From assembly GCF_014192915.1 (NCBI RefSeq), contig NZ_JACHYN010000024.1:1-64000 (forward strand): 64,000 bases of DNA, read 5' to 3'. Each line of letters opens with the position of its first letter. The stretch's first letter is position 1. The stretch comes from Azospirillum sp. OGB3. Lineage in GTDB: Bacteria > Pseudomonadota > Alphaproteobacteria > Azospirillales > Azospirillaceae. Shown here one piece after another: positions 1 to 9,357 of this stretch. The notes beneath the pieces were generated by a model, which was given only the letters and a program-made list of their open reading frames with translations, had not been told where the DNA came from and made no database searches. The position numbers and the translations under genes were made by a program.

Positions 1-45
1 GGGACCTCGTCGCTGTGGTCCCTCCCGTGAATCACACCGCCCGGC

Positions 46-738
46 TCAGCGGGAATCGCCGCATGAGTCGTACTCCGCAGGACTTGGTATAAGCCAATAG
101 CTCGACGAGCCCAGCCCAAAATAGACCATGAAGTGCGTATAAAACAAATCCGGACGAAGTCCAGAAAACATTCCTTGATTGTATTTCCAAAACACACAGA
201 AGAGCAAGCCACAGATAGTAAACACCACAGAGCGCTTCACATCGCGCACAACGAAAGGCGCCACAGCATAAAACAGCAGCTCTATCGACAAGGACCAAGC
301 TGGAAGGTTAAGAATATATGTCGATCCATTATGGCTTGCCGTTCCAAATGGAGCGATAAAAACATCTGATGGCGCTAGACTAATATGGCTAAATACATCT
401 ATGCCTACTATCAATACATTACTTACAACGACAGCGACAGTCGACGCTGTAGGCAGCTCCATTGCTCGGGAAAACACTTGATGGACCAGACCGGTTGGCC
501 ACAAAATCAATATGCTAACAGCGTAAATTGGCCATAACCTGATAACACGGTTCAGATAGTATCTTTTAACGCTGCCATTCCCAACATACACCTCGTTCAG
601 GGCATATGCCGCATAATATCCAGATATGATGAAAAAGCAAAACACCGCCATTCCCGGATCAAATGCTGGGAAAAACGGCACACTCCCAAGATGAGACACA
701 ACCACAACCAAAGACAAGTAAAGCCGCAAGAAGCCCAT
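46..738 (-). CDS. Acyltransferase-3 family membrane protein, apparently truncated
   Basis: A 230-residue hydrophobic protein with features of the acyltransferase-3 (OafA/YrhL) family, which acetylates or acylates surface glycans at the inner membrane. Visible family motifs are a His in the first helix (VVSHLG), FFIISGYYAAY, a basic RYYLNRVIRLWPIYA stretch and SLSIELLFY, the counterpart of the family's SLSVEEQFY. Family members have about ten membrane helices and 330 or more residues. Here the reading frame ends soon after YFGLG, so the last helices are missing, and one of the other frames stays open to the window edge. A frameshift or truncation is therefore likely. The gene is clearly AT-richer than everything to its right, which points to recent transfer. 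The start at 738 has only a weak ribosome site. It could still be a functional short variant. Confidence 0.6.
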   Translation of the reverse strand: MGFLRLYLSLVVVVSHLGSVPFFPAFDPGMAVFCFFIISGYYAAYALNEVYVGNGSVKRYYLNRVIRLWPIYAVSILILWPTGLVHQVFSRAMELPTASTVAVVVSNVLIVGIDVFSHISLAPSDVFIAPFGTASHNGSTYILNLPAWSLSIELLFYAVAPFVVRDVKRSVVFTICGLLFCVFWKYNQGMFSGLRPDLFYTHFMVYFGLGSSSYWLIPSPAEYDSCGDSR

Positions 739-901
739 TTGCTAAATCCGCAAAGTTTGCGAAAAACTTATTTGTATTATCCAATAACACGGCAACTGGA
801 CGGAGAGCAATTCAATCCCTCTGGACCGTTAAAGGTCGCAACGCATGAGTGATTGCTTGCGTAATGGCGGTCAGGCGACGGTGAAGATGCGCCAGCTCAA
901 G

Positions 902-920
902 GCCCGGATGGCGTCCGGGC
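902..920 (-). terminator. Hairpin downstream of the leftmost minus-strand gene run
   Basis: A GCCCGGA/TCCGGGC inverted repeat (7 bp stem, 5-base loop) lies about 85 bases past the stop of the gene ending at 1004. There is no T-run, so this is only a possible terminator. The rest of 739-1003 shows no gene. Confidence 0.25.
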
Positions 921-1003
921 GGGCCTCTGGGTGGATCGACCGTGCCGCCACCCCGTTCCAGGGATGGAGCGGCAACCGGCGCGGGCAGGCCCGGCCCCTT
1001 TCG

Positions 1004-1357
1004 TTATGACGACAGCACCAGCATTCCAAGGATGACGAGGGCCAAGCCGATGAAATACTTGATGCCCAGCGTTTCATTGAAAAAGAACACGCTCGCGACC
1101 GGAACAATGATCAGCGCCAGCGACGCGAACGGATAGGCGCGGCTCAACGGAACTTGACGAAGGATCAGAACCCAGACCAAGGTCGAAAGACCGTACGTCG
1201 CCAGAGCGGAAATGAAATAGTAATCGCTTATGAGATGCCGGATCAACGCTGTCCCATCAAGCCCGTTGATCCGGATGGCGGTAAACTTGAACAGGATCTG
1301 CCCGGCGGAAAGCAGGGCAGAAAAGGCCGCAAGCATAAGTATCTGAGAAATCGTCAT
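1004..1357 (-). CDS. Small DMT/EamA-like membrane protein (half-transporter)
   Basis: A 117-residue protein with four hydrophobic segments (about residues 5-25, 45-67, 73-93 and 98-115). It has the size and layout of small multidrug resistance/EamA half-transporters such as ArnE and ArnF, which dimerise and flip undecaprenyl-phosphate-linked sugars. The motif PLSRAYPFASL before the third helix and FNETLG after it are typical of this group. The ATG at 1357 is preceded by GGAAGAG; a longer frame to 1702 only antisenses the neighbouring methyltransferase gene. It is 88 bases downstream of that gene and probably the end of its operon. A sequence-related protein sits at 24839-25201. A flippase role is inferred, not shown. 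Confidence 0.7.
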   Translation of the reverse strand: MTISQILMLAAFSALLSAGQILFKFTAIRINGLDGTALIRHLISDYYFISALATYGLSTLVWVLILRQVPLSRAYPFASLALIIVPVASVFFFNETLGIKYFIGLALVILGMLVLSS

Positions 1358-1445
1358 GCCAATCACTCTTCCAAAACGACCCTGACGGCAGCAATCTTCC
1401 GGGCGCGCGTCGGCGGGGACCGGTGCGCGCCCCTCCGGTCGCTCG

Positions 1446-3287
1446 TTACAGCGGCTTGCGGGCGAGAACCGGCAGGCTCCAATTCTCGGTGAGGAGAATG
1501 CCGTACTCCGGCACCGACTCCTCAAGGAAGCGGATGTCCGTGAAGCCGGCCGCCCGGAGGTTGGCCTCCACGTCCTTGCGGCAGAAGACCCGCATCTCCA
1601 GGGTCTGTCCCGGACCGCCGTGGAAAACGGGATCCCGGTACAGCTCGTACTCGCCGTCGGCGGTCTGCCCGACCACGAGGTAGGTCTCGCCCAGCTTGGC
1701 AACCGTGAAATCGCTCAGCTGGGGGTAATGCTCGACCGTCTGGTCGTCCAGGGTGAACGGAACCGTCAGAATCAGCCACCCGCCGGGCTTCAGCAGGTCG
1801 AAGGCACCGGCGAACGCCTTCAGGGCAGGGCCAAGCGTGTGCTCGAACACGTCGGTGGAGATCAGGAAATTGCTGGATCCTTGAAGGGCGGCCGGGACGT
1901 TCTCGATGTCGAGAAGCGGCTCCTGGTGGTAGAAGGTGTTGGTGTAGCTGAATTTTTCCCGAAGGGGCTCGGCATAGCCGACCCAGTCGCTCAGGCCCTT
2001 GCCGACCACCGCCGGATCCTGCGGGAACTCCGGCAGAGGGATTGAGCGGCCATACAGAGCGGTGCTCAGCAGGTGGATGATCGACCGCATGCGGACGGTC
2101 GAGCCGCAGCCTTCGCAGGACGCGGTCTCCCGGCCGATCTTGTCGCCGGTGCAGACGATCCGGGTGCCGCAAACGTTGCACTGGAACTCGACCCGCCGGG
2201 CGGGATCCGGCCGGAAAATCTCACCGCGCGGGGCGGCCGTCTCACCGGCCTCCACGCCGGCGGCGCGCGTCGCGACGGCGTCCTTGTTGCTGGGCCCGGC
2301 ATCGCTGGCCAAGGCGGCTTGCGTTTCCATCGTCGTGTTCTCGGCCAGAGGTGAAGGTGCCGGACGCCCCGCCATCAGCGCGTCCCGTTCCGTGATGAGG
2401 GCGACCACCTCGGTCTGCAGGGCGGTCGCCTGGGCGAACATGGCTTGGTACTGGGCCATGGCCGTTTCGATCTGCGCTTCGGCCGTGGCCTTGAATTCGG
2501 TGTAGACCTTCTGCATCTGGAGTCCCTGCTCCAGATAGGTCGCGGCGTTGCGGCTGGCTTCCTGATGTTCGTTGAGGAGCCGGACGCGGTCGCCGAGCGC
2601 CTCGAACAGCGCGTAGAGCGCCGCCTTCTCCGCCTCGGGCAAGCGGCAGAGCTCGAGCAGGAAGTCCGGCACCGCCTCGCCGACCGCGACGACGCCCAGA
2701 CCGTAGCCAAAGGGGAAGTTCAGGGTGGGGTAGCGTTCCCGGATCTCCTCCCAGAAGCGCCAGACGCCGAAGTCGCCGGTGCGCACCTCGGTGTCGTGCA
2801 TCAGGATGACGCCGGACCGGCTCATCTTCGGCAACCAAGTCTCGAAATCGTGGCGCACCGCCTCGTAGGTGTGCAGGCCGTCGATGTGCAGCAGGTCGAT
2901 CGAACCGTCCTCGAAGCGCGGACGCGCGTCGTCGAAGGACTCCCGGAGCAGGGTCGAGAAGCCGCCGTAGAGCGGGTCGTGATGCGCCCGCAGGACGTCG
3001 TAGGTGTCGCGGGCGTAGGCACCGGTCTGGTGGTCTCCGTCCCAGTGGTCGACCGCGGACAGGCGGGTGCCGGTGCCGAAGGCCGCCGCCCCCTCGCAGA
3101 AGGCGCAGTAGGAGGCGCCCTTCTGCGTCCCCAGCTCGACCAGCCGGCCGGGACGCAGCAGGTCCATCAGCAGGAAGGCGAAGGGGATGTGCATGTGCCA
3201 TGTGCTTTCCGGCAACCAGCCGGGCGTCCGGAAGATCGACGGCCGGCCGAGCAGGTCCGCGACGGCACTGGAAACGGGGTGAGACAT
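1446..3287 (-). CDS. Tandem class I SAM methyltransferase (two catalytic domains, coiled-coil linker)
   Basis: A 613-residue cytoplasmic protein. Residues about 35-210 form a Methyltransf_24-type domain with the SAM loop VELGTQKGASYCAF and a DLLHIDGLHTYEA motif. Residues about 225-300 are charged and heptad-like. From about residue 365 there is a four-cysteine knuckle (CNVCG then CEGCG), followed by a second methyltransferase-like domain with STDVFEHTLGP and LLKPGGWLILTVPF. The first domain is closely related to the N-terminus of the 1111-residue protein at 12762-16097. The likely role is methylation of a sugar or chain end in this polysaccharide. The second domain lacks an obvious glycine-rich SAM loop, so it may be degenerate. 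It begins 24 bases after wecB on the other side in a co-directional run. Confidence 0.75.
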   Translation of the reverse strand: MSHPVSSAVADLLGRPSIFRTPGWLPESTWHMHIPFAFLLMDLLRPGRLVELGTQKGASYCAFCEGAAAFGTGTRLSAVDHWDGDHQTGAYARDTYDVLRAHHDPLYGGFSTLLRESFDDARPRFEDGSIDLLHIDGLHTYEAVRHDFETWLPKMSRSGVILMHDTEVRTGDFGVWRFWEEIRERYPTLNFPFGYGLGVVAVGEAVPDFLLELCRLPEAEKAALYALFEALGDRVRLLNEHQEASRNAATYLEQGLQMQKVYTEFKATAEAQIETAMAQYQAMFAQATALQTEVVALITERDALMAGRPAPSPLAENTTMETQAALASDAGPSNKDAVATRAAGVEAGETAAPRGEIFRPDPARRVEFQCNVCGTRIVCTGDKIGRETASCEGCGSTVRMRSIIHLLSTALYGRSIPLPEFPQDPAVVGKGLSDWVGYAEPLREKFSYTNTFYHQEPLLDIENVPAALQGSSNFLISTDVFEHTLGPALKAFAGAFDLLKPGGWLILTVPFTLDDQTVEHYPQLSDFTVAKLGETYLVVGQTADGEYELYRDPVFHGGPGQTLEMRVFCRKDVEANLRAAGFTDIRFLEESVPEYGILLTENWSLPVLARKPL

Positions 3288-3311
3288 GCTGTTCCTCGAA
3301 AGACGGGCCGC

Positions 3312-4418
3312 TCAGGGCGCCAGGAAGCGGGCCTTGATGGCGTCCACGATGCGCCCGCTGGCGTGCCCGTCTCCATATGGGGACTCGCCCCGCGCCATGC
3401 GACGATAGGCCTCGGCGTCGCGCAGCAGCTCCCGGCCGTGCCGGAGGATGACGTCGGCGTCGGTGCCGATCAGCCGGACCACGCCGGCCTCGATCGCCTC
3501 CGGCCGCTCCGTCTCGCGCCGCAGGACCAGGACCGGACGCGCCAGGGCCGGCGCCTCCTCCTGCACGCCGCCGGAATCGCTGAGGATGAGGTGGGCCCGC
3601 TTCATGGCTGCGACGAATCCGCCGTAGGGCTGCGGCTTGACAAGGTGGATGCGCGGGTTGGAGCCGAGCGTCTCATGGGCGACGCCCGTGACGTTCGGGT
3701 TGGGGTGGACCGGCCACAGCACCTCGATGTCGTCGTGTTCCTCGACCAGCGTGCGGATTGCCCGGCAGATGTCCTGGATCGGCTCCCCGAAATTCTCGCG
3801 GCGGTGGACCGTCACCAGCACCAGCCGCCGGTCGGGGGCGATGGCGACGGGTAGAGGCAGATCCTGGGCTGCCACCATGTGCAGCGCGTCGATCACCGTG
3901 TTGCCGGTGACGACGATGTCGCCGTCGGGGACCTTCTCGTCCAGAAGATGCCGGCGCGCGCTCGCCGTCGGGGCGAAGTGCAGCGTGGCGATCCGGCTGG
4001 CGACGATCCGGTTGAACTCCTCCGGGAAGGGATTCTGCATGTCGAAACTGCGCAGCCCCGCTTCGACATGCAGGAAGGGCACCTGGCGGTAGAAGCAGGC
4101 GGTCGCCGCAGCCATCACCGACGTCGTGTCGCCCTGGGCGATCACCATGTCCGGGGACGTGTCGCCGATCACCCGGTCCAGCCCCACCAGGGCGCGGGCC
4201 GTCAGGTCGGCCAGCTTCTGGTTGGGCTGCATCAGGTCGAGGTCGACGTCGGGCGCGATCCCGAACAGGCTCAGCACCTCGTCGGCCAGTTCCCGGTGCT
4301 GGGCGGTCGCCACCACCACCACCCTGGCCCAGGGTTCCCGGCGCAGCGCGAGGATCACGGGCGCCATCTTGATGGCTTCCGGCCGGGTGCCGACGATGCA
4401 GAGGATGGTCTTGGTCAT
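3312..4418 (-). CDS. wecB: UDP-N-acetylglucosamine 2-epimerase (non-hydrolysing)
   Basis: A full-length 368-residue WecB/MnaA-type enzyme that interconverts UDP-GlcNAc and UDP-ManNAc in the cytoplasm. Family signatures are the N-terminal GTRPEAIKMAPVI, the AQGDTTSVMAAA segment, HVEAGLRS, the VTVHRREN motif and the SDSGGVQEEAP loop that binds the nucleotide-sugar. The usual partner WecC, which oxidises UDP-ManNAc to UDP-ManNAcA, is not in this window. The product may therefore be used as ManNAc or oxidised by an enzyme encoded elsewhere. It lies between a tandem methyltransferase and a two-domain glycosyltransferase in a minus-strand run with short gaps. Confidence 0.93.
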   Translation of the reverse strand: MTKTILCIVGTRPEAIKMAPVILALRREPWARVVVVATAQHRELADEVLSLFGIAPDVDLDLMQPNQKLADLTARALVGLDRVIGDTSPDMVIAQGDTTSVMAAATACFYRQVPFLHVEAGLRSFDMQNPFPEEFNRIVASRIATLHFAPTASARRHLLDEKVPDGDIVVTGNTVIDALHMVAAQDLPLPVAIAPDRRLVLVTVHRRENFGEPIQDICRAIRTLVEEHDDIEVLWPVHPNPNVTGVAHETLGSNPRIHLVKPQPYGGFVAAMKRAHLILSDSGGVQEEAPALARPVLVLRRETERPEAIEAGVVRLIGTDADVILRHGRELLRDAEAYRRMARGESPYGDGHASGRIVDAIKARFLAP

Positions 4419-4463
4419 GGGGTCGCTTCGATCCGGGAAAGCTGGGGCAAAGGCTGGGGCGGT

Positions 4464-6377
4464 TCAGACGGACTGCGGGGCTTCGGCTTCGCGGTACTTG
4501 TGCGGTGTCCAGGCTCCCCACTTCTGCTCATAAAGACGCTTGTTCTCCTCGAACAGCTTCTGCCGCCGTTCCAGCCCCAGGGCGTTGAGGCTGGCCGACA
4601 GCTCATGGTGGACGAAGACGTCGTCCGCGATCACCACCGTGAATCCGGCGTCGCGCGTCCGACGGCAATAGTCGTCGTCCTCGAACATGCCAATGCCGAA
4701 GATCTCGTCAAGCTCACCGACCGCCTCGAACACCGCGCGGCTGAACATCACGCAGAAGAAGGCCACCGTGTCGGACGGCAGCCTCCGGCCGCGGCGCGCC
4801 TCCACATAGGGGCGGGACGCGGCGCACATCGCTTCGTGCCCGTCGTAGGCGATCTCGATCCGGGCCTCGTTGCCGATGTTGTTCGTCACCGGCCCGACCA
4901 TGCCGATCCTTGGGCCGATCGCCGGGTCGCGGCGGAAGTGGCGCAGCAGGTCGAAGATCCAGCCACGCGTGACCTGGGTGTCGTTGTTGAGCAGGACCAG
5001 GTAATCGCCGGTGGCGACGCGCAGCCCCGCGTTGTTGCCGCCGGAGAAGCCGAGGTTGCGGTCGTTCAGCACCAGCTTCACCCAAGGCCGGTCCTTGGCG
5101 AAATCGACGAGAAGGTCGCGCACCGCGGTCTCGGGCGAGGCGTTGTCGACCAGGATCAGCTCCAGGTTGGGGTAGTGGCTGTTGGCCGCGATGCTGTCCA
5201 GGCAGCGCCGGGTCAGCTCCAGCCCGTTGTAGACCAGGACGACGACGCTGACCTTCGGGAAGAAGGGAGCAAGCGCCTCGTCGAACTGGGCGATGCGGGC
5301 CGACCAGGTCTGCGCCTTGGCGTAGGCGATGCGCTCCTCGACCAGCCGAGGGTCGTCGTGCACCGCCATGGCCTGACCCAGCTTGGCGATGAAGTCCTGA
5401 TGGTCCTCGCCGACGAAGACCAGCCCGTCGCGGCCGATCCGGATCTCCGGCATCGCCGTCCCGACCATCGGCCGGCCGGTGGCGAGATACTCGTACATCT
5501 TCACCGGGTTGGTGTTCAGCGTCAGCTCGGTGATCAGGAAGGGAATGATGCAGACGTCGAAGCCGTGCGCGTATTCCGGCAGGATGGCGTAGGGGATCTC
5601 CCCCAGAAACCGGACGTTGGGGAGATTCCGCGCCGGGGAGATGTCGGAGCCGTGCGAATTGCCGATCAGCACAAAGTCCCAGTCCGGGTAGGCCTGGGCG
5701 GAAGCCACCAGCAGGTCCACGTCGAACCAGTGGTCGATCGCCCCGAAATAGCCGACGACCGGCCGCTCGCTCAATCGGCGCACGGGACGGTCCGGCCTGC
5801 GCAGGAAATGAGTCACGTCGCAGGCGTTGCGGATCAGCGTGTTCTCGCGCAGACGCCCGACGATCTCCGACAGCCCCGCCGCGGTGGTCAGCACGAGGTC
5901 CGCCTCGTGGATCAGCCGATCCTCCTCGACCAGCATGGAGGACTCGTTGTTGAGGAAGCCCGGATGGTAGTCCATGCAGTCGTAGACGGTGAGGTTGCCC
6001 TGCATCGCCGTGGCGATCGGCCGCCAGAAGGGCAGGTCCACGATGGACACCGTCGTGCCGACCGCGCAGTTGCGGCGCAGCGCGTCGATGGCGTCGAGCA
6101 AGGCCGCCGTCTGTTCCGGCGTCGGCATCTGCTTGTAGATCGACGGCGCCTCGCCGGGGCAGCGGAGCTGCACGACGAACACGTTCTCCTCCGGCTGGTC
6201 CCAGAAGAGATAGGGGCGCGCGGTGTCGGCCGGCGCGAAGTCCACCGTCAGGTAGAAGATGCGGTGGCCGCGGCGGGCCAGCTCCAGGGCGAGCTGCTGC
6301 GGCCGCTGGTGCCGGAAGGTCCAGTCGATGACCGGAAACACGAAGACGTCGTACGGATGCATCGGGCTGGATTTCAT
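4464..6377 (-). CDS. Two-domain glycosyltransferase (GT4-like plus GT2)
   Basis: A 637-residue protein. Residues 1 to about 370 have a GT-B/GT4-like pattern: FPVIDWTFRHQRPQQLA near the N-terminus, VVGYFGAIDHWFD starting the second Rossmann half, and NPVKMYEYLATGRPMV in the donor-binding region. Residues 376-637 are a GT2 (GT-A) domain with VSVVVLVYN, LILVDNAS, NLGFSGGNNAG, the metal-binding LLNNDTQV and the acidic FEDDDYCRR. It would add two sugars or work on both ends of a linkage. The start codon ATGA overlaps the stop of the upstream 938-residue glycosyltransferase by 4 bases, so the two are translationally coupled. Donor and acceptor cannot be read from sequence. Confidence 0.85.
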   Translation of the reverse strand: MKSSPMHPYDVFVFPVIDWTFRHQRPQQLALELARRGHRIFYLTVDFAPADTARPYLFWDQPEENVFVVQLRCPGEAPSIYKQMPTPEQTAALLDAIDALRRNCAVGTTVSIVDLPFWRPIATAMQGNLTVYDCMDYHPGFLNNESSMLVEEDRLIHEADLVLTTAAGLSEIVGRLRENTLIRNACDVTHFLRRPDRPVRRLSERPVVGYFGAIDHWFDVDLLVASAQAYPDWDFVLIGNSHGSDISPARNLPNVRFLGEIPYAILPEYAHGFDVCIIPFLITELTLNTNPVKMYEYLATGRPMVGTAMPEIRIGRDGLVFVGEDHQDFIAKLGQAMAVHDDPRLVEERIAYAKAQTWSARIAQFDEALAPFFPKVSVVVLVYNGLELTRRCLDSIAANSHYPNLELILVDNASPETAVRDLLVDFAKDRPWVKLVLNDRNLGFSGGNNAGLRVATGDYLVLLNNDTQVTRGWIFDLLRHFRRDPAIGPRIGMVGPVTNNIGNEARIEIAYDGHEAMCAASRPYVEARRGRRLPSDTVAFFCVMFSRAVFEAVGELDEIFGIGMFEDDDYCRRTRDAGFTVVIADDVFVHHELSASLNALGLERRQKLFEENKRLYEQKWGAWTPHKYREAEAPQSV

Positions 6378-9190
6378 CTTGCGGCCCCGGCGCGCTGACG
6401 GACCAGGGCTTCGACCTGGTCGCTGATCTCATGGGTGGGTGGAATCTTGGCGCGCGTCATGAGGTGACGCAGCGTCGCGAGGCCCCGCTCCGGCGACCAG
6501 TGGCGGGCCACGAAGTCCAGGCCATTGCGCGCCACGTCCGTCCACAACGCGTCGTCCTCGTAGAGACGGGCGACGGCCTCCACGAAGGCATCGTCCAGCT
6601 CCGCGATCAGAGCGTCGCGTCCATTGGTCAGGCCCATGCTTTCCGCGGCGATCGGACTGACGACGGAAGGCAAGCCGAAGGCCATGGCCGTCGCCACCTT
6701 GCCCTTCAGACCGGCGCCCCAGCGCAGCGGCGCGATGGAGACGCGCGCTTGGTTCATCTCCGCCCGCAGATCCTCGACATGGCCCAGCACAAGGACGTCC
6801 TCCTGCTTCAGCGCGTGGACCGCCGCCCCGGCGTGGCTGCCGGCGATGCGCAGCCGGGCTCCGGGCAGCCGGGCGCGCAGGCGCGGCCACAGGTTGACCA
6901 CGAAGGCGACCATCGCATCCACGTTCGGAGCGTGGCCAAAGCCGCCCACGAACAGGATATCCCGGCGGCCGGCCGGACCAGGGGAGTCATTGACCGGGCT
7001 GGCGATCCAGGGCAGCACCTCGACCAGCGTACCCGGCGCCTCGACGCGCAGGATCTCGCGCTCCACGGCGCTGTGGGTGATGGTCGCATCCACGGCGCGC
7101 AGGATCGCCAACTCGGCCACCTTCTCCTGCACGGCTGCCGCGGCGAGAGCGGAATCATCGTAGAGTGCTGCCTGACGCTCAGCCCGCAAGTAATGCAGAT
7201 CGGCGTTCAAGAGAATGGTTTTCGGCCGGACGGCGAGCCGGCCGATGTGCGGCAGGATCATGGCCGCGACCACATAGCGCACCATGAAGACCAGATCGCA
7301 CGAGTCCCCGTAGGCTTCGACATAGTCGGCCGCGGACGTGAAGTAGGGCGCACGCACCACCTCCACGCCCATGCGTTCCAGCGCACGGATGTCTTCGCCG
7401 CGGCCTTGCGGTATGCGGACCGCGGCGAAGACCACCTCATAACCAAGACGTTGGAACAGCCGGATCATCTCCATGGTGACCACGGAGCCGGCATCGGCGT
7501 TGGGATGGGGCAGATCGTGGTCGACCACCAGCACACGGCGCTGCCCGGAGCGCTTCAGGCGGTGGGCGTCGACGGGGTGCGGAGCCGGCTGCGCAGCCAG
7601 CAGGGAGGCCCACCGCTCGGCGAAGGTTGCGCGGTTGACGGCCTGGAACCGCTTCATCCCCTGCGAGGGGTCGGTGCCGGCGGTGCCGCCCTCGATGTGA
7701 ACAACGGCCGACAGCGGCTGGCAGTAGACGCGAAAGCCGGCCTCGCGGATGCGCAGGCAGAGGTCGCTGTCCTCGTAATAGGCCGGGGCATAGCGCCGGT
7801 CGAAGCCGCCGAGCCGCCGGAAGAGGGCGGCGGGGACCATGAGGCTGGCGCCCGAGCAGTAGTCGACCTCCCGCGCGTGGGAGAAGGCCGGGTTCTGCGG
7901 GTCCCGGTTCCGCCCGAGGTTGGCGGCGGTGCCGTCGCGCCAGACGACGGCGCCGGCCTCCTGCAGGCGGCCGGAGGGATAAATCAGCGCCGACCCGACG
8001 GCGCCGGCCTGGGGAAGGACTGCGAAGGCGTCGACCAGCTCGTCCAGCCAACCATCCAGCACCACCGTGTCGTTGTTCAGGAACAGCAGATGGCGCCCGG
8101 AGGCCAGTTCCGCTCCGCGGTTGCAGGCTTCGATGAAACCGCCAGCCCGCTCGTTCCGGTGCAGGACGAGACCATCGATGCGTGCCAGCCCGTCCCGGGT
8201 TTCCGCGTCCGAGCCGTCGTCGACCACCACCACCTCGAAGCCGTGGCGCGATCGGTGGCGGCTCAGCGCGTGCAGGCAGCGCACGGTCAGGTCCAGCTTC
8301 CCGTGGACGGGCACGATGACCGACACCTCGGGCGCCGCCGGGCGCGGCAGCGCGAAGGGCAGCAGGTCGGCGGCGGTTTCCCGGTCGGAGAAGCCGGCAA
8401 CCGGGGCGATGCGGGTCGCTCTCCGCTCCTCGTGACGGCCGAAGACAGCGTAGTGGACGAGCGGGTTGATGCCTTCCGCAATGATGTCCGGGTTTTCCCG
8501 CCGGTAGACGTCCGTCTCGAACAACGGCTGGGGGTCGCGCCCTTCCATCCAGCCGCTGCGCAGATAATGCTCCAGCGGCTCGATCCCCGCCGCCGCGATG
8601 TCGGGGTTGCTGTCCTGGTAGAACGTCACGTCGAACAGCGGGTGCGGGTCGCGGCCCTCCTTCCAGCCGTTGCGCAGGTAATGACCGAGCGGCTCGATCC
8701 CCGTCGCCGCAACGTCCGGGTTGCTGTTCCGGTAGAACGCCACGTCGAACAGCGGGTGCGGGTTTCGGCCCTCCTGCCAGCCGAAGTCCAGATAATGCTC
8801 TAGCGGCTCGATCCCCGCCGCCGCGACGTCCGGGCTGCTGCCCCGGTAGAACGCCACGTCGAACAGCGGATGCGGGTCTCGACCCTCCTGCCAGCCGAAG
8901 TTCAGATAATGCTCCAGCGGCTCGACCCCCGCCGCCGCAATGTCGGGGTTGGTCTCCAGGTAGAAGCGGACGCAGAACAGCGGGTGCGGGTCGCGGCCCT
9001 CCTTCCAGCCGAACAGCCGGTAGTGTTCCAGCGGGTCGCCCCCCTCTGCCGCCACGTCGGGGTTGGTTTCCTGGTAGAAGACAGGGTCGAACAGCGCCTC
9101 GATCCGGGATGTCGACGCGGCTTTGTCCGTTCTGCCGGCGGGCGGGATGGCCACGAACCGGGCCAGCCGAGAAAGAAGCAAAGCGCGCAT
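6374..9190 (-). CDS. Repeat-bearing two-domain glycosyltransferase (GT2 plus GT4)
   Basis: A 938-residue protein. Residues 33-260 are six tandem repeats of 38 residues with the pattern LFDVxFYxxxNPDVAAxGxxPLEHYLxxGWxEGRDPxP. A GT2 domain starts near residue 288 (VSVIVPVHGK, VVVDDGSD, FLNNDTVV, YYEDSDLCLR). A GT4 domain follows from about 555 (RVLVVDHDLPHPNADAG, DILFVGGFGHAPNVDA, and a C-terminal donor site around AFGLPSVVSP). The repeats match those in the 1585-residue protein at 50731-55488. Repeats of this type also occur in front of glycosyltransferases and calcium-binding secreted proteins of alphaproteobacteria; their function is not established. It probably starts the run that continues into the gene at 4464-6377, with which it overlaps by 4 bases. 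Confidence 0.85.
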   Translation of the reverse strand: MRALLLSRLARFVAIPPAGRTDKAASTSRIEALFDPVFYQETNPDVAAEGGDPLEHYRLFGWKEGRDPHPLFCVRFYLETNPDIAAAGVEPLEHYLNFGWQEGRDPHPLFDVAFYRGSSPDVAAAGIEPLEHYLDFGWQEGRNPHPLFDVAFYRNSNPDVAATGIEPLGHYLRNGWKEGRDPHPLFDVTFYQDSNPDIAAAGIEPLEHYLRSGWMEGRDPQPLFETDVYRRENPDIIAEGINPLVHYAVFGRHEERRATRIAPVAGFSDRETAADLLPFALPRPAAPEVSVIVPVHGKLDLTVRCLHALSRHRSRHGFEVVVVDDGSDAETRDGLARIDGLVLHRNERAGGFIEACNRGAELASGRHLLFLNNDTVVLDGWLDELVDAFAVLPQAGAVGSALIYPSGRLQEAGAVVWRDGTAANLGRNRDPQNPAFSHAREVDYCSGASLMVPAALFRRLGGFDRRYAPAYYEDSDLCLRIREAGFRVYCQPLSAVVHIEGGTAGTDPSQGMKRFQAVNRATFAERWASLLAAQPAPHPVDAHRLKRSGQRRVLVVDHDLPHPNADAGSVVTMEMIRLFQRLGYEVVFAAVRIPQGRGEDIRALERMGVEVVRAPYFTSAADYVEAYGDSCDLVFMVRYVVAAMILPHIGRLAVRPKTILLNADLHYLRAERQAALYDDSALAAAAVQEKVAELAILRAVDATITHSAVEREILRVEAPGTLVEVLPWIASPVNDSPGPAGRRDILFVGGFGHAPNVDAMVAFVVNLWPRLRARLPGARLRIAGSHAGAAVHALKQEDVLVLGHVEDLRAEMNQARVSIAPLRWGAGLKGKVATAMAFGLPSVVSPIAAESMGLTNGRDALIAELDDAFVEAVARLYEDDALWTDVARNGLDFVARHWSPERGLATLRHLMTRAKIPPTHEISDQVEALVRQRAGAAR
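8411..9094 (-). repeat. Six in-frame tandem 114-bp repeats (38-residue units)
   Basis: Six consecutive 38-residue units in the glycosyltransferase at 6374-9190. Invariant or near-invariant positions are LF at the start, Y at position 7, NPD, PL.HY and G..E.R near the end. Units 2-5 are very alike at DNA level as well, which suggests recent unit duplication and makes copy-number change by recombination likely. Confidence 0.9.
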
Positions 9191-9357
9191 TGGGTCAACG
9201 TTCCGTTCTGTTGCGACGGTTCAAGCCGAACACGTCCTGCTGTACAGCAGGGGCGGCCAGCGAAAAATCCGGACAACGCTCGGAGGCGCCATCCTTCAAC
9301 CGCTTCGGACCCTGCCGGAGAATTGTGAGGGGAGCAAAGGCGTCGTCTGTATCCGCC

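Noticed and set aside
871..1107. Possible transposase remnant near the left edge
   Set aside because: The translated fragment has no DDE, HUH or recombinase motif, and no terminal inverted repeats were found around it.
3879..6398. An 839-codon plus-strand open frame
   Set aside because: It is the shadow of wecB and the two-domain glycosyltransferase. The Asp/His/Arg-rich translation shows no domain.
8411..9094. CRISPR-like repeat array
   Set aside because: The 114-bp periodicity is in frame within a coding region and has no unique spacers; it codes for tandem protein repeats.
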